This document shows, piece by piece, positions 13,339 through 28,000 of a stretch of 64,000 nt of DNA. The stretch covers positions 167,901,107 to 167,965,106 of the forward strand of contig CP136061.1 of assembly GCA_032622095.1 (NCBI GenBank), given 5' to 3'. The stretch's first letter is position 1; each line of letters opens with the position of its first letter. Below the pieces are notes generated by a model that did not search any database, had not been told where the DNA came from, and saw only the letters and a list, made by a program, of their open reading frames with translations. Source of the stretch: Siphonodentalium dalli. Taxonomy: Eukaryota; Mollusca; Scaphopoda; Gadilida; Siphonodentaliidae. The position numbers and the translations under genes are program-made.

Positions 13339-15567
13339 ATCCTCTCAAATTCGCCACCACCAGGCATGGGTTAAGAGTCCGTAAGATTTAATTTATCGAA
13401 ATATCGAGGGCGGTCGGTGCTTTTCTGGCTACAGGGTGTCTGCGGGTTCTAATTATGCCATACATTAAGGTATGGGTGTTGTGAGTTTTGGTCACAGACC
13501 GTTTACTTGTGAGTTTAGTCAATATCCTCTCAAATTCGCCACCACCAGACATGGGTTAAGAGTCCGTAAGATTTAATTTATCGAAATATCGAGGGCGGTC
13601 GGTCCATTTCTGGCTACACGGTGTATGATGGTTCTAATGATGCCATACGTTAAGGTATGGATATTGTCAGTTTTTGTCACAGAACGTTTACTTGTGAGAT
13701 TAGTCAATATACTCTCAAATTCGCCACCACCATGCAGGCATGGGTTAAGGATCCGTAAGATTTAATTTATCGAAATATCGTGGGCGGTCGGTCCTTTTCT
13801 GGCTACATGGTGTCTGCTGGTTCTAATGATGCCATATATTGAGGTATGGATGTTGTCAGTTTTGGTCACAGACCGTTTACTTGTAAGTTTAGTCAATATC
13901 CTCTCAAATTCGCCACCACCAGGCATGGGTTAAGAGTCCGTGAGATTTAATTTATCGAAATATCGAGGGCGGTCGGTCATTTTCTGGTTACAGGGTGTCT
14001 GCTGGTTCTAATGATGCCATACATTAAGGTATGGATATTTTCAGTTTTGGTCACAGACCGTTTACTTGTGAGTTTAGTCAATATCCTCTCAAATTCGCCA
14101 CCACCAGGCATGGGTTAAGGATCCGTAAGATTTAATTTATCGAAATATCGAGGGCGGTCGGTCCTTTTCTGGTTACAGGGTGTCTGCTGGTTCTAATGAT
14201 GCCATACATTAAGGTATGGATATTTTCAGTTTTGGTCACAGACCGTTTACTTGTGAGTTTAGTCAATATCCTCTCAAATTCGCCACCACCAGGCATGGGT
14301 TAAGGATCCGTAAGATTTAATTTATCGAAATATCGAGGGCGGTCGGTCCTTTTCTGGCTACACGGTGTATGCTGGTACTAATGATGCCATACGTTAAGGT
14401 ATGGATATTGTCAGTTTTTGTGACAGAACGTTTACTTGTGAGATTAGTCAATATACTCTCAAATTCGCCACCACCATGCAGAAATGGGTTAAGGATCCGT
14501 AAGATTTAATTTATCGAAATATCGTGGGCGGTCGGTCCTTTTCTGGCTACATGGTGTCTGCTGGTTCTAATGATGCCATATATTGAGGTATGGATGTTGT
14601 CAGTTTTGGTCACAGACCGTTTACTTGTGAGTTTAGTCAATATACTCTCAAATTCGCCACCACCAGGCATGGGTTATGGATCCGTAAGATTTAATTTATC
14701 GAAATATCGAGGGCGGTCGGTCCTTTTCTGGCTACAGGGTGTCTGCTGGTTCTAATGATGCCATACATTAAGGTATGGATATTGTCACTTTTGGTCACAG
14801 ACCGTTTACTTGTGAGTTTAGTCAATATCCTCTCAAATTCGCCACCACCAGGCATGGGTTAAGGATCCGTAAGATTTAATTTATCGAAATATCGAGGGCG
14901 GTCGGTCCTTTTCTGGCTACAGGGTGTCTGCTGGTAATAATGATACCATACATTAAGGTATGGATATTGCAAGTGTTGGTCACAGACCGTTTACTTGTGA
15001 GTTTAGTCAATATCCTCTCAAATTCGCCACCACCAGGCATGGGTTAAGGATCCGTAAGATTTAATTTTATAGAAATATCGAGGGCAGTCGGTCCTTTTCT
15101 GGCTACAGGGTGTTTGCTGGTTCTAATGATGCTATACGTTAACGTATGGATATTGTCAGTTTTGGTCACAGACCGTTTACTTGTGAGATTAGTCAATATC
15201 CTCTCAAATTCGCCACCACCAGTCATGGGTTAAGAGTCCGTAAGATTTAATTTATCGAAATATCGAGGGCGGTCGGTCCTTTTCTGCCTACAGGGTGTCT
15301 GCTGGTTCTAATGATGACATACATTAAGGTATGGATGTTGTGAGTTTTGGTCACAGACCGTTTACTTGTGAGATTAGTCAATATCCTCTCAAATTCGCCA
15401 CCACCAGGCATGGGTTAAGAGTCCGTAAGATTTAATTTATCGAAATATCGAGGGCGGTCGGTCCTTTTCTGCCTACATGGTGTCTGCTGGTTCTAATGGT
15501 GCCATATATTGAAGTATGGATGTTGTCAGTTTTGGTCACAGACCGTTTACTTGTGAGTTTAGTCAAT
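13339..15567 (+). repeat. 12-monomer satellite block, second copy (offset 2229)
   Basis: This is the tandem copy of the preceding block, with only isolated substitutions, for example GGTCCATTTC at 13601 instead of GGTCCTTTTC. The shared private variants place the duplication after the variants arose. Confidence 0.8.
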
Positions 15568-16617
15568 ATCCTCTCAAATTCGCCACCACCAGGCATGGGT
15601 TAAGAGTCCGTAAGATTTAATTCATCGAAATATCGAGGGCGGTCGATCCTTTTCTGGTTACAGGGTGTCTGCTGGTTCTAATGATGCCATACATTAAGGT
15701 ATGGATATTTTCAGTTTTGGTCACAGACCGTTTACTTGTGAGTTTAGTCAATATCCTCTCAAATTCGCCACCACCAGGCATGGGTTAAGGATCCGTAAGA
15801 TTTAATTTATCGAAATGTCGAGGGCGGTCGGTCCTTTTCTGGCTACACGGTGTATGCTGGTACTAATGATGCCATACGTTAAGGTATGGATATTGTCAGT
15901 TTTTGTGACAGAACGTTTACTTGTGAGATTAGTCAATATACTCTCAAATTCGCCACCACCATGCAGAAATGGGTTAAGGATCCGTAAGATTTAATTTATC
16001 GAAATATCGTGGGCGGTCGGTCCTTTTCTGGCTACATGGTGTCTGCTGGTTCTAATGATGCCATATATTGAGGTATGGATGTTGTCAGTTTTGGTCACAG
16101 ACCGTTTACTTGTGAGTTTAGTCAATATACTCTCAAATTCGCCACCACCAGGCATGGGTTATGGATCCGTAAGATTTAATTTATCGAAATATCGAGGGCG
16201 GTCGGTCCTTTTCTGGCTACAGGGTGTCTGCTGGTTCTAATGATGCCATACATTAAGGTATGGATATTGTCACTTTTGGTCACAGACCGTTTACTTGTGA
16301 GTTTAGTCAATATCCTCTCAAATTCGCCACCACCAGGCATGGGTTAAGGATCCGTAAGATTTAATTTTATAGAAATATCGAGGGCGGTCGGTCCTTTTCT
16401 GGCTACAGGGTGTCTGCTGGTTCTAATGATGCCATACATTAAGGTATGGATATTGCAAGTGTTGGTCACAGACCGTTTACTTGTGAGTTTAGTCAATATC
16501 CTCACAAATTCGCCACCACCAGGCATGGGTTAAGGATCCGTAAGATTTAATTTTATAGAAATATCGAGGGCGGTCGGTCCTTTTCTGGCTACAGGGTGTT
16601 TGCTGGTTCTAATGATG

Positions 16618-16635
16618 CCATACGTTAACGTATGG
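16618..16635. other. Perfect 18-bp palindrome in a satellite monomer
   Basis: CCATACGTTAACGTATGG is its own reverse complement. Copies occur also at 19403-19420 and 22743-22760, and a shorter form (ATACGTTAACGTAT) near 12903 and 15132. The usual monomer has an imperfect form with a 6-base centre, CCATACATTAAGGTATGG. Confidence 0.9.
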
Positions 16636-19600
16636 ATATTGTCAGTTTTGGTCACAGACCGTTTACTTGTGAGATTAGTCAATATCCTCTCAAATTCGCC
16701 ACCACCAGTCATGGGTTAAGAGTCCGTAAGATTTAATTTATCGAAATATCGAGGGCGGTCGGTCCTTTTCTGCCTACAGGGTATCTGCTGGTTCTAATGA
16801 TGACATACATTAAGGTATGGATGTTGTGAGTTTTGGTCACAGACCGTTTACTTGTGAGTTTAGTCAATATCCTCTCAAATTCGCCACCACCAGGCATGGG
16901 TTAAGAGTCCGTAAGATTTAATTTATCGAAATATCGAGGGCGGTCGGTCCTTTTCTGCCTACAGGGTGTCTGCGGGTTCTAATGATGCCATACATTAAGG
17001 TACGGGTGTTGTGAGTTTTGGTCACAGACCGTTTACTTGTGAGTTTAGTCAATATCCTCTCAAATTCGCCACCACCAGACATGGGTTAAGAGTCCGTAAG
17101 ATTTAATTTATCGAAATATCGAGGGCGGTCGGTCCTTTTCTGGCTACACGGTGTATGCTGGTTCTAATGGTGCCATACGTTAAGGTATGGATATTGTCAG
17201 TTTTTGTCACAGAACGTTTACTTGTGAGATTAGTCAATATACTCTCAAATTCGCCACCACCATGCAGGCGTGGGTTAAGGATCCGTAAGATTTAATTTAT
17301 CGAAATATCGTGGGCGGTCGGTCCTTTTCTGGCTACATGGTGTCCGCTGGTTCTAATGATGCCATATATTGAGGTATGGATGTTGTCAGTTTTGGTCACA
17401 GACCGTTTACTTGTGAGTTTAGTCAATATCCTCTCAAATTCGCCACCACCAGGCATGGGTTAAGAGTCCGTAAGATTTAATTTATCGAAATATCGAGGGC
17501 GGTCGGTCATTTTCTGGTTACAGGGTGTCTGCTGGTTCTAATGATGGCATACATTAAGGTATGGATATTTTCAGTTTTGGTCACAGACCGTTTACTTGTG
17601 AGTTTAGTCAATATCCTCTCAAATTCGCCACCACCAGTCATGGGTTAAGGATCCGTAAGATTTAATTTATCGAAATATCGAGGGCGGTCGGTCCTTTTCT
17701 GGCTACAGGGTGTCTGCTGGTTCTAATGATGCCATACATTAAGGTATGGATATTGTCACTTTTGGTCACAGACCGTTTACTTGTGAGTTTAGTCAATATC
17801 CTCTCAAATTCGCCACCACCAGGCATGGGTTAAGAGTCCGTAAGATTTAATTTATCGAAATATCGAGGGCGGTCGGTCCTTTTCTGCCTACATGGTGTCT
17901 GCTGGTTCTAATGGTGCCATATATTGAAGTATGGATGTTGTCAGTTTTGGTCACAGACCGTTTACTTGTGAGTTTAGTCAATATCCTCTCAAATTCGCCA
18001 CCACCAGGCATGGGTTAAGAGTCCGTAAGATTTAATTCATCGAAATATCGAGGGCGGTCTGTCCTTTTCTGGCTACAGGGTGTCTGCGGGTTCTAATGAT
18101 GCCATACATTAAGGTACGGGTGTTGTGAGATTTGGTCACAGACCGTTTACTTGTGAGTTTAGTCAATATCCTCTCAAATTCGCCACCACCAGACATGGGT
18201 TAAGAGTCCGTAAGATTTAATTTATCGAAATATCGAGGGCGGTCGGTCCTTTTCTGGCTACACGGTGTATGCTGGTTCTAATGGTGCCATACGTTAAGGT
18301 ATGGATATTGTCAGTTTTTGTCACAGAACGTTTACTTGTGAGATTAGTCAATATACTCTCAAATTCGCCACCACCATGCAGGCATGGGTTAAGGATCCGT
18401 AAGATTTAATTTATCGAAATATCGTGGGCGGTCGGTCCTTTTCTGGCTACATGGTGTCCGCTGGTTCTAATGATGCCATATATTGAGGTATGGATGTTGT
18501 CAGTTTTGGTCACAGACCGTTTACTTGTGAGTTTAGTCAATATCCTCTCAAATTCGCCACCACGTGGCATGGGTTAAGAGTCCGTAAGATTTAATTTATC
18601 GAAATATCGAGGGCGGTCGGTCATTTTCTGGTTACAGGGTGTCTGCTGGTTCTAATGATGGCATACATTAAGGTATGGATATTTTCAGTTTTGGTCACAG
18701 ACCGTTTACTTGTGAGTTTAGTCAATATCCTCTCAAATTCGCCACCACCAGGCATGGGTTAAGGATCCGTAAGATTTAATTTATCGAAATATCGAGGGCG
18801 GTCGGTCCTTTTCTGGCTACAGGGTGTCTGCTGGTTCTAATGATGCCATACATTAAGGTATGGATATTGTCACTTTTGGTCACAGACCGTTTACTTGTGA
18901 GTTTAGTCAATATCCTCTCAAATTCGCCACCACCAGGCATGGGTTAAGGATCCGTAAGATTTAATTTATCGAAATATCGAGGGCGGTCGGTCCTTTTCTG
19001 GCTACAGGGTGTCTGCTGGTAATAATGATACCATACATTAAGGTATGGATATTGCAAGTGTTGGTCACAGACCGTTTACTTGTGAGTTTAGTCAATATCC
19101 TCTCAAATTCGCCACCACCAGGCATGGGTTAAGGATCCGTAAGATTTAATTTTATAGAAATATCGAGGGCGGTCGGTCCTTTTCTGGCTACAGGGTGTCT
19201 GCTGGTTCTAATGATGCCATACATTAAGGTATGGATATTGCAAGTGTTGGTCACAGACCGTTTACTTGTGAGTTTAGTCAATATCCTCACAAATTCGCCA
19301 CCACCAGGCATGGGTTAAGGATCCGTAAGATTTAATTTTATAGAAATATCGAGGGCGGTCGGTCCTTTTCTGGCTACAGGGTGTTTGCTGGTTCTAATGA
19401 TGCCATACGTTAACGTATGGATATTGTCTGTTTTGGTCACAGACCGTTTACTTGTGAGATTAGTCAATATCCTCTCAAATTCGCCACCACCAGTCATGGG
19501 TTAAGAGTCCGTAAGATTTAATTTATCGAAATATCGAGGGCGGTCGGTCCTTTTCTGCCTACAGGGTGTCTGCTGGTTCTAATGATGACATACATTAAGG

Positions 19601-22600
19601 TATGGATGTTGTGAGTTTTGGTCACAGACCGTTTACTTGTGAGTTTAGTCAATATCCTCTCAAATTCGCCACCACCAGGCATGGGTTAAGAGTCCGTAAG
19701 ATTTAATTTATCGAAATATCGAGGGCGGTCGGTCCTTTTCTGCCTACATGGTGTCTGCTGGTTCTAATGGTGCCATATATTGAAGTATGGATGTTGTCAG
19801 TTTTGGTCACAGACCGTTTACTTGTGAGTTTAGTCAATATCCTCTCAAATTCGCCACCACCAGGCATGGGTTAAGAGTCCGTAAGATTTAATTCATCGAA
19901 ATATCGAGGGCGGTCGGTCCTTTTCTGGCTACAGGGTGTCTGCGGGTTCTAATGATGCCATACATTAAGGTACGGGTGTTGTGAGTTTTGGTCACAGACC
20001 GTTTACTTGTGAGTTTAGTCAATATCCTTTCAAATTCGCCACCACCAGACATGGGTTAAGAGTCCGTAAGATTTAATTTATCGAAATATCGAGGGCGGTC
20101 GGTCCTTTTCTGGCTACACGGTGTATGCTGGTTCTAATGGTGCCATACGTTAAGGTATGGATATTGTCAGTTTTTGTCACAGAACGTTTACTTGTGAGAT
20201 TAGTCAATATACTCTCAAATTCGCCACCACCATGCAGGCATGGGTTAAGGATCCGTAAGATTTAATTTATCGAAATATCGTGGGCGGTCGGTCCTTTTCT
20301 GGCTACATGGTGTCCGCTGGTTCTAATGATGCCATATATTGAGGTATGGATGTTGTCAGTTTTGGTCACAGACCGTTTACTTGTGAGTTTAGTCAATATC
20401 CTCTCAAATTCGCCACCACGTGGCATGGGTTAAGAGTCCGTAAGATTTAATTTATCGAAATATCGAGGGCGGTCGGTCATTTTCTGGTTACAGGGTGTCT
20501 GCTGGTTCTAATGATGGCATACATTAAGGTATGGATATTTTCAGTTTTGGTCACAGACCGTTTACTTGTGAGTTTAGTCAATATCCTCTCAAATTCGCCA
20601 CCACCAGGCATGGGTTAAGGATCCGTAAGATTTAATTTATCGAAATATCGAGGGCGGTCGGTCCTTTTCTGGCTACAGGGTGTCTGCTGGTTCTAATGAT
20701 GCCATACATTAAGGTATGGATATTGTCACTTTTGGTCACAGACCGTTTACTTGTGAGTTTAGTCAATATCCTCTCAAATTCGCCACCACCAGGCATGGGT
20801 TAAGGATCCGTAAGATTTAATTTATCGAAATATCGAGGGCGGTCGGTCCTTTTCTGGCTACAGGGTGTCTGCTGGTAATAATGATACCATACATTAAGGT
20901 ATGGATATTGCAAGTGTTGGTCACAGACCGTTTACTTGTGAGTTTAGTCAATATCCTCTCAAATTCGCCACCACCAGTCATGGGTTAAGAGTCCGTAAGA
21001 TTTAATTTATCGAAATATCGAGGGCGGTCGGTCCTTTTCTGCCTACAGGGTGTCTGCTGGTTCTAATGATGACATACATTAAGGTATGGATGTTGTGAGT
21101 TTTGGTCACAGACCGTTTACTTGTGAGTTTAGTCAATATCCTCTCAAATTCGCCACCACCAGGCATGGGTTAAGAGTCCGTAAGATTTAATTTATCGAAA
21201 TATCGAGGGCGGTCGGTCCTTTTCTGCCTACATGGTGTCTGCTGGTTCTAATGGTGCCATATATTGAAGTATGGATGTTGTCAGTTTTGGTCACAGACCG
21301 TTTACTTGTGAGTTTAGTCAATATCCTCTCAAATTCGCCACCACCAGGCATGGGTTAAGAGTCCGTAAGATTTAATTCATCGAAATATCGAGGGCGGTCG
21401 GTCCTTTTCTGGCTACAGGGTGTCTGCGGGTTCTAATGATGCCATACATTAAGGTACGGGTGTTGTGAGTTTTGGTCACAGACCGTTTACTTGTGAGTTT
21501 AGTCAATATCCTTTCAAATTCGCCACCACCAGACATGGGTTAAGAGTCCGTAAGATTTAATTTATCGAAATATCGAGGGCGGTCGGTCCTTTTCTGGCTA
21601 CACGGTGTATGCTGGTTCTAATGGTGCCATACGTTAAGGTATGGATATTGTCAGTTTTTGTCACAGAACGTTTACTTGTGAGATTAGTCAATATACTCTC
21701 AAATTCGCCACCACCATGCAGGCATGGGTTAAGGATCCGTAAGATTTAATTTATCGAAATATCGTGGGCGGTCGGTCCTTTTCTGGCTACATGGTGTCCG
21801 CTGGTTCTAATGATGCCATATATTGAGGTATGGATGTTGTCAGTTTTGGTTACAGACCGTTTACTTGTGAGTTTAGTCAATATCCTCTCAAATTCGCCAC
21901 CACCAGGCATGGGTTAAGAGTCCGTAAGATTTAATTTATCGAAATATCGAGGGCGGTCGGTCATTTTCTGGTTACAGGGTGTCTGCTGGTTCTAATGATG
22001 GCATACATTAAGGTATGGATATTTTCAGTTTTGGTCACAGACTGTTTACTTGTGAGTTTAGTCAATATCCTCTCAAATTCGCCACCACCAGGCATGGGTT
22101 AAGGATCCGTAAGATTTAATTTATCGAAATATCGAGGGCGGTCGGTCCTTTTCTGGCTACAGGGTGTCTGCTGGTTCTAATGATGCCATACATTAAGGTA
22201 TGGATATTGTCACTTTTGGTCACAGACCGTTTACTTGTGAGTTTAGTCAATATCCTCTCAAATTCGCCACCACCAGGCATGGGTTAAGGATCCGTAAGAT
22301 TTAATTTATCGAAATATCGAGGGCGGTCGGTCCTTTTCTGGCTACAGGGTGTCTGCTGGTAATAATGATACCATACATTAAGGTATGGATATTGCAAGTG
22401 TTGGTCACAGACCGTTTACTTGTGAGTTTAGTCAATATCCTCTCAAATTCGCCACCACCAGGCATGGGTTAAGGATCCGTAAGATTTAATTTTATAGAAA
22501 TATCGAGGGCGGTCGGTCCTTTTCTGGCTACAGGGTGTCTGCTGGTTCTAATGATGCCATACATTAAGGTATGGATATTGCAAGTGTTGGTCACAGACCG

Positions 22601-24324
22601 TTTACTTGTGAGTTTAGTCAATATCCTCACAAATTCGCCACCACCAGGCATGGGTTAAGGATCCGTAAGATTTAATTTTATAGAAATATCGAGGGCGGTC
22701 GGTCCTTTTCTGGCTACAGGGTGTTTGCTGGTTCTAATGATGCCATACGTTAACGTATGGATATTGTCTGTTTTGGTCACAGACCGTTTACTTGTGAGAT
22801 TAGTCAATATCCTCTCAAATTCGCCACCACCAGTCATGGGTTAAGAGTCCGTAAGATTTAATTTATCGAAATATCGAGGGCGGTCGGTCCTTTTCTGCCT
22901 ACAGGGTGTCTGCTGGTTCTAATGATGACATACATTAAGGTATGGATGTTGTGAGTTTTGGTCACAGACCGTTTACTTGTGAGTTTAGTCAATATCCTCT
23001 CAAATTCGCCACCACCAGGCATGGGTTAAGAGTCCGTAAGATTTAATTTATCGAAATATCGAGGGCGGTCGGTCCTTTTCTGCCTACATGGTGTCTGCTG
23101 GTTCTAATGGTGCCATATATTGAAGTATGGATGTTGTCAGTTTTGGTCACAGACCGTTTACTTGTGAGTTTAGTCAATATCCTCTCAAATTCGCCACCAC
23201 CAGGCATGGGTTAAGAGTCCGTAAGATTTAATTCATCGAAATATCGAGGGCGGTCGGTCCTTTTCTGGCTACAGGGTGTCTGCGGGTTCTAATGATGCCA
23301 TACATTAAGGTACGGGTGTTGTGAGTTTTGGTCACAGACCGTTTACTTGTGAGTTTAGTCAATATCCTTTCAAATTCGCCACCACCAGACATGGGTTAAG
23401 AGTCCGTAAGATTTAATTTATCGAAATATCGAGGGCGGTCGGTCCTTTTCTGGCTACACGGTGTATGCTGGTTCTAATGGTGCCATACGTTAAGGTATGG
23501 ATATTGTCAGTTTTTGTCACAGAACGTTTACTTGTGAGATTAGTCAATATACTCTCAAATTCGCCACCACCATGCAGGCATGGGTTAAGGATCCGTAAGA
23601 TTTAATTTATCGAAATATCGTGGGCGGTCGGTCCTTTTCTGGCTACATGGTGTCCGCTGGTTCTAATGATGCCATATATTGAGGTATGGATGTTGTCAGT
23701 TTTGGTCACAGACCGTTTACTTGTGAGTTTAGTCAATATCCTCTCAAATTCGCCACCACCAGGCATGGGTTAAGAGTCCGTAAGATTTAATTTATCGAAA
23801 TATCGAGGGCGGTCGGTCATTTTCTGGTTACAGGGTGTCTGCTGGTTCTAATGATGGCATACATTAAGGTATGGATATTTTCAGTTTTGGTCACAGACCG
23901 TTTACTTGTGAGTTTAGTCAATATCCTCTCAAATTCGCCACCACCAGGCATGGGTTAAGGATCCGTAAGATTTAATTTATCGAAATATCGAGGGCGGTCG
24001 GTCCTTTTCTGGCTACAGGGTGTCTGCTGGTTCTAATGATGCCATACATTAAGGTATGGATATTGTCACTTTTGGTCACAGACCGTTTACTTGTGAGTTT
24101 AGTCAATATCCTCTCAAATTCGCCACCACCAGGCATGGGTTAAGGATCCGTAAGATTTAATTTATCGAAATATCGAGGGCGGTCGGTCCTTTTCTGGCTA
24201 CAGGGTGTCTGCTGGTAATAATGATACCATACATTAAGGTATGGATATTGCAAGTGTTGGTCACAGACCGTTTACTTGTGAGTTTAGTCAATATCCTCTC
24301 AAATTCGCCACCACCAGGCATGGG

Positions 24325-25065
24325 TTAAGGATCCGTAAGATTTAATTTTATAGAAATATCGAGGGCGGTCGGTCCTTTTCTGGCTACAGGGTGTCTGCTG
24401 GTTCTAATGATGCCATACATTAAGGTATGGATATTGCAAGTGTTGGTCACAGACCGTTTACTTGTGAGTTTAGTCAATATCCTCACAAATTCGCCACCAC
24501 CAGGCATGGGTTAAGGATCCGTAAGATTTAATTTTATAGAAATATCGAGGGCGGTCGGTCCTTTTCTGGCTACAGGGTGTCTGCTGGTTCTAATGATGCC
24601 ATACGTTAAGGTATGGATATTGTCAGTTTTGGTCACAGACCGTTTACTTGTGAGATTAGTCAATATCCTCTCAAATTCGCCACCACCAGGCAAGGGTTAA
24701 TAGTCCGTAAGATTTAATTTTATAGAAATATCGAGGGCGGTCGGTCCTTCTCTGGCTACAGGGTGTCTGCTGGTAATAATGATACCATACATTAAGATAT
24801 GGATATTGCAAGTGTTGGTCACAGACCGTTTACTTGTGAGTTTAGTCAATATCCTCACAAATTCGCCACCACCAGGCATGGGTTAAGGATCCGTAAGATT
24901 TAATTTTATAGAAATATCGAGGGCGGTCGGTCCTTTTCTGGCTACAGGGTGTTTGCTGGTTCTAATGATGCCATACGTTAAGGTATGGATATTGTCAGTT
25001 TTGGTCACAGACCGTTTACTTGTGAGATTAGTCAATATCCTCTCAAATTCGCCACCACCAGTCAT
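24325..25065 (+). repeat. Run of four 186-bp variant satellite monomers
   Basis: Four consecutive monomers carry the extra T (TTTAATTTTATAGAAATATC), giving period 186. Runs of three occur at 1500-2054, 4282-4836, 8729-9283, 26368-26922 and 27667-28221. Because 186 is divisible by three, each yields the same minus-strand 60-codon frame. These are runs of a satellite subfamily, not a gene family. Confidence 0.9.
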
Positions 25066-28000
25066 GGGTTAAGAGTCCGTAAGATTTAATTTATCGAAAT
25101 ATCGAGGGCGGTCGGTCCTTTTCTGCCTACAGGGTGTCTGCTGGTTCTAATGATGCCATACATTAAGGTATGGATGTTGTGAGTTTTGGTCACAGACCGT
25201 TTACTTGTGAGTTTAGTCAATATCCTCTCAAATTCGCCACCACCAGGCATGGGTTAAGAGTCCGTAAGATTTAATTTATCGAAATATCGAGGGCGGTCGG
25301 TCCTTTTCTGCCTACATGGTGTCTGCTGGTTCTAATGGTGCCATATATTGAAGTATGGATGTTGTCAGTTTTGGTCACAGACCGTTTACTTGTGAGTTTA
25401 GTCAATATCCTCTCAAATTCGCCACCACCAGGCATGGGTTAAGAGTCCGTAAGATTTAATTTATCGAAATATCGAGGGCGGTCGGTCCTTTTCTGGCTAC
25501 AGGGTGTCTGCGGGTTCTAATTATGCCATACATTAAGGTATGGGTGTTGTGAGTTTTGGTCACAGACCGTTTACTTGTGAGTTTAGTCAATATCCTCTCA
25601 AATTCGCCACCACCAGACATGGGTTAAGAGTCCGTAAGATTTAATATATCGAAATATCGAGGGCGGTCGGTCCTTTTCTGGCTACACGGTGTATGCTGGT
25701 TCTAATGATGCCATACGTTAAGGTATGGATATTGTCAGTTTTTGTCCCAGAACGTTTACTTGTGAGATTAGTCAATATACTCTCAAATTCGCCACCACCA
25801 TGCAGGCATGGGTTAAGGATCCGTAAGATTTAATTTATCGAAATATCGTGGGCGGTCGGTCCTTTTCTGGCTACATGGTGTCTGCTGGTTCTAATGATGC
25901 CATATATTGAGGTATGGATGTTGTCAGTTTTGGTCACAGACCGTTTACTTGTGAGTTTAGTCAATATCCTCTCAAATTCGCCACCACCAGGCATGGGTTA
26001 AGAGTCCGTAAGATTTAATTTATCGAAATATCGAGGGCGGTCGGTCATTTTCTGGTTACAGGGTGTCTGCTGGTTCTAATGATGGCATACATTAAGGTAT
26101 GGATATTTTCAGTTTTGGTCACAGACCGTTTACTTGTGAGTTTAGTCAATATCCTCTCAAATTCGCCACCACCAGGCATGGGTTAAGGATCCGTAAGATT
26201 TAATTTATCGAAATATCGAGGGCGGTCGGTCCTTTTCTGGCTACAGGGTGTCTGCTGGTAATAATGATACCATACATTAAGGTATGGATATTGCAAGTGT
26301 TGGTCACAGACCGTTTACTTGTGAGTTTAGTCAATATCCTCTCAAATTCGCCACCACCAGGCATGGGTTAAGGATCCGTAAGATTTAATTTTATAGAAAT
26401 ATCGAGGGCGGTCGGTCCTTTTCTGGCTACAGGGTGTCTGCTGGTTCTAATGATGCCATACGTTAAGGTATGGATATTGTCAGTTTTGGTCACAGACCGT
26501 TTACTTGTGAGATTAGTCAATATCCTCTCAAATTCGCCACCACCAGGCAAGGGTTAATAGTCCGTAAGATTTAATTTTATAGAAATATCGAGGGCGGTCG
26601 GTCCTTCTCTGGCTACAGGGTGTCTGCTGGTAATAATGATACCATACATTAAGATATGGATATTGCAAGTGTTGGTCACAGACCGTTTACTTGTGAGTTT
26701 AGTCAATATCCTCACAAATTCGCCACCACCAGGCATGGGTTAAGGATCCGTAAGATTTAATTTTATAGAAATATCGAGGGCGGTCGGTCCTTTTCTGGCT
26801 ACAGGGTGTTTGCTGGTTCTAATGATGCCATACGTTAAGGTATGGATATTGTCAGTTTTGGTCACAGACCGTTTACTTGTGAGATTAGTCAATATCCTCT
26901 CAAATTCGCCACCACCAGTCATGGGTTAAGAGTCCGTAAGATTTAATTTATCGAAATATCGAGGGCGGTCGGTCCTTTTCTGCCTACAGGGTGTCTGCTG
27001 GTTCTAATGATGCCATACATTAAGGTATGGAAGTTGTGAGTTTTTGGTCACAGACCGTTTACTTGTGAGTTTAGTCAATATCCTCTCAAATTCGCCACCA
27101 CCAGGCATGGGTTAAGAGTCCGTAAGATTTAATTTATCGAAATATCGAGGGCGGTCGGTCCTTTTCTGGCTACAGGGTGTCTGCGGGTTCTAATTATGCC
27201 ATACATTAAGGTATGGGTGTTGTGAGTTTTGGTCACAGACCGTTTACTTGTGAGTTTAGTCAATATCCTCTCAAATTCGCCACCACCAGGCATGGGTTAA
27301 GAGTCCGTAAGATTTAATATATCGAAATATCGAGGGCGGTCGGTCATTTTCTGTTTACAGTGTGTCTGCTGGTTCTAATGATGGCATACATTAAGGTATG
27401 GATATTTTCAGTTTTGGTCACAGACCGTTTACTTGTGAGTTTAGTCAATATCCTCTCAAATTCGCCACCACCAGGCATGGGTTAAGGATCCGTAAGATTT
27501 AATTTATCGAAATATCGAGGGCGGTCGGTCCTTTTCTGGCTACAGGGTGTCTGCTGGTAATAATGATACCATACATTAAGGTATGGATATTGCAAGTGTT
27601 GGTCACAGACCGTTTACTTGTGAGTTTAGTCAATATCCTCTCAAATTCGCCACCACCAGGCATGGGTTAAGGATCCGTAAGATTTAATTTTATAGAAATA
27701 TCGAGGGCGGTCGGTACTTTTCTGGCTACAGGGTGTCTGCTGGTTCTAATGATGCCATACGTTAAGGTATGGATATTGTCAGTTTTGGTCACAGACCGTT
27801 TACTTGTGAGATTAGTCAATATCCTCTCAAATTCGCCACCACCAGGCAAGGGTTAATAGTCCGTAAGATTTAATTTTATAGAAATATCGAGGGCGGTCGG
27901 TCCTTCTCTGGCTACAGGGTGTCTGCTGGTAATAATGATACCATACATTAAGGTATGCATATTGCAAGTGTTGGTCACAGACCGTTTACTTGTGAGTTTA

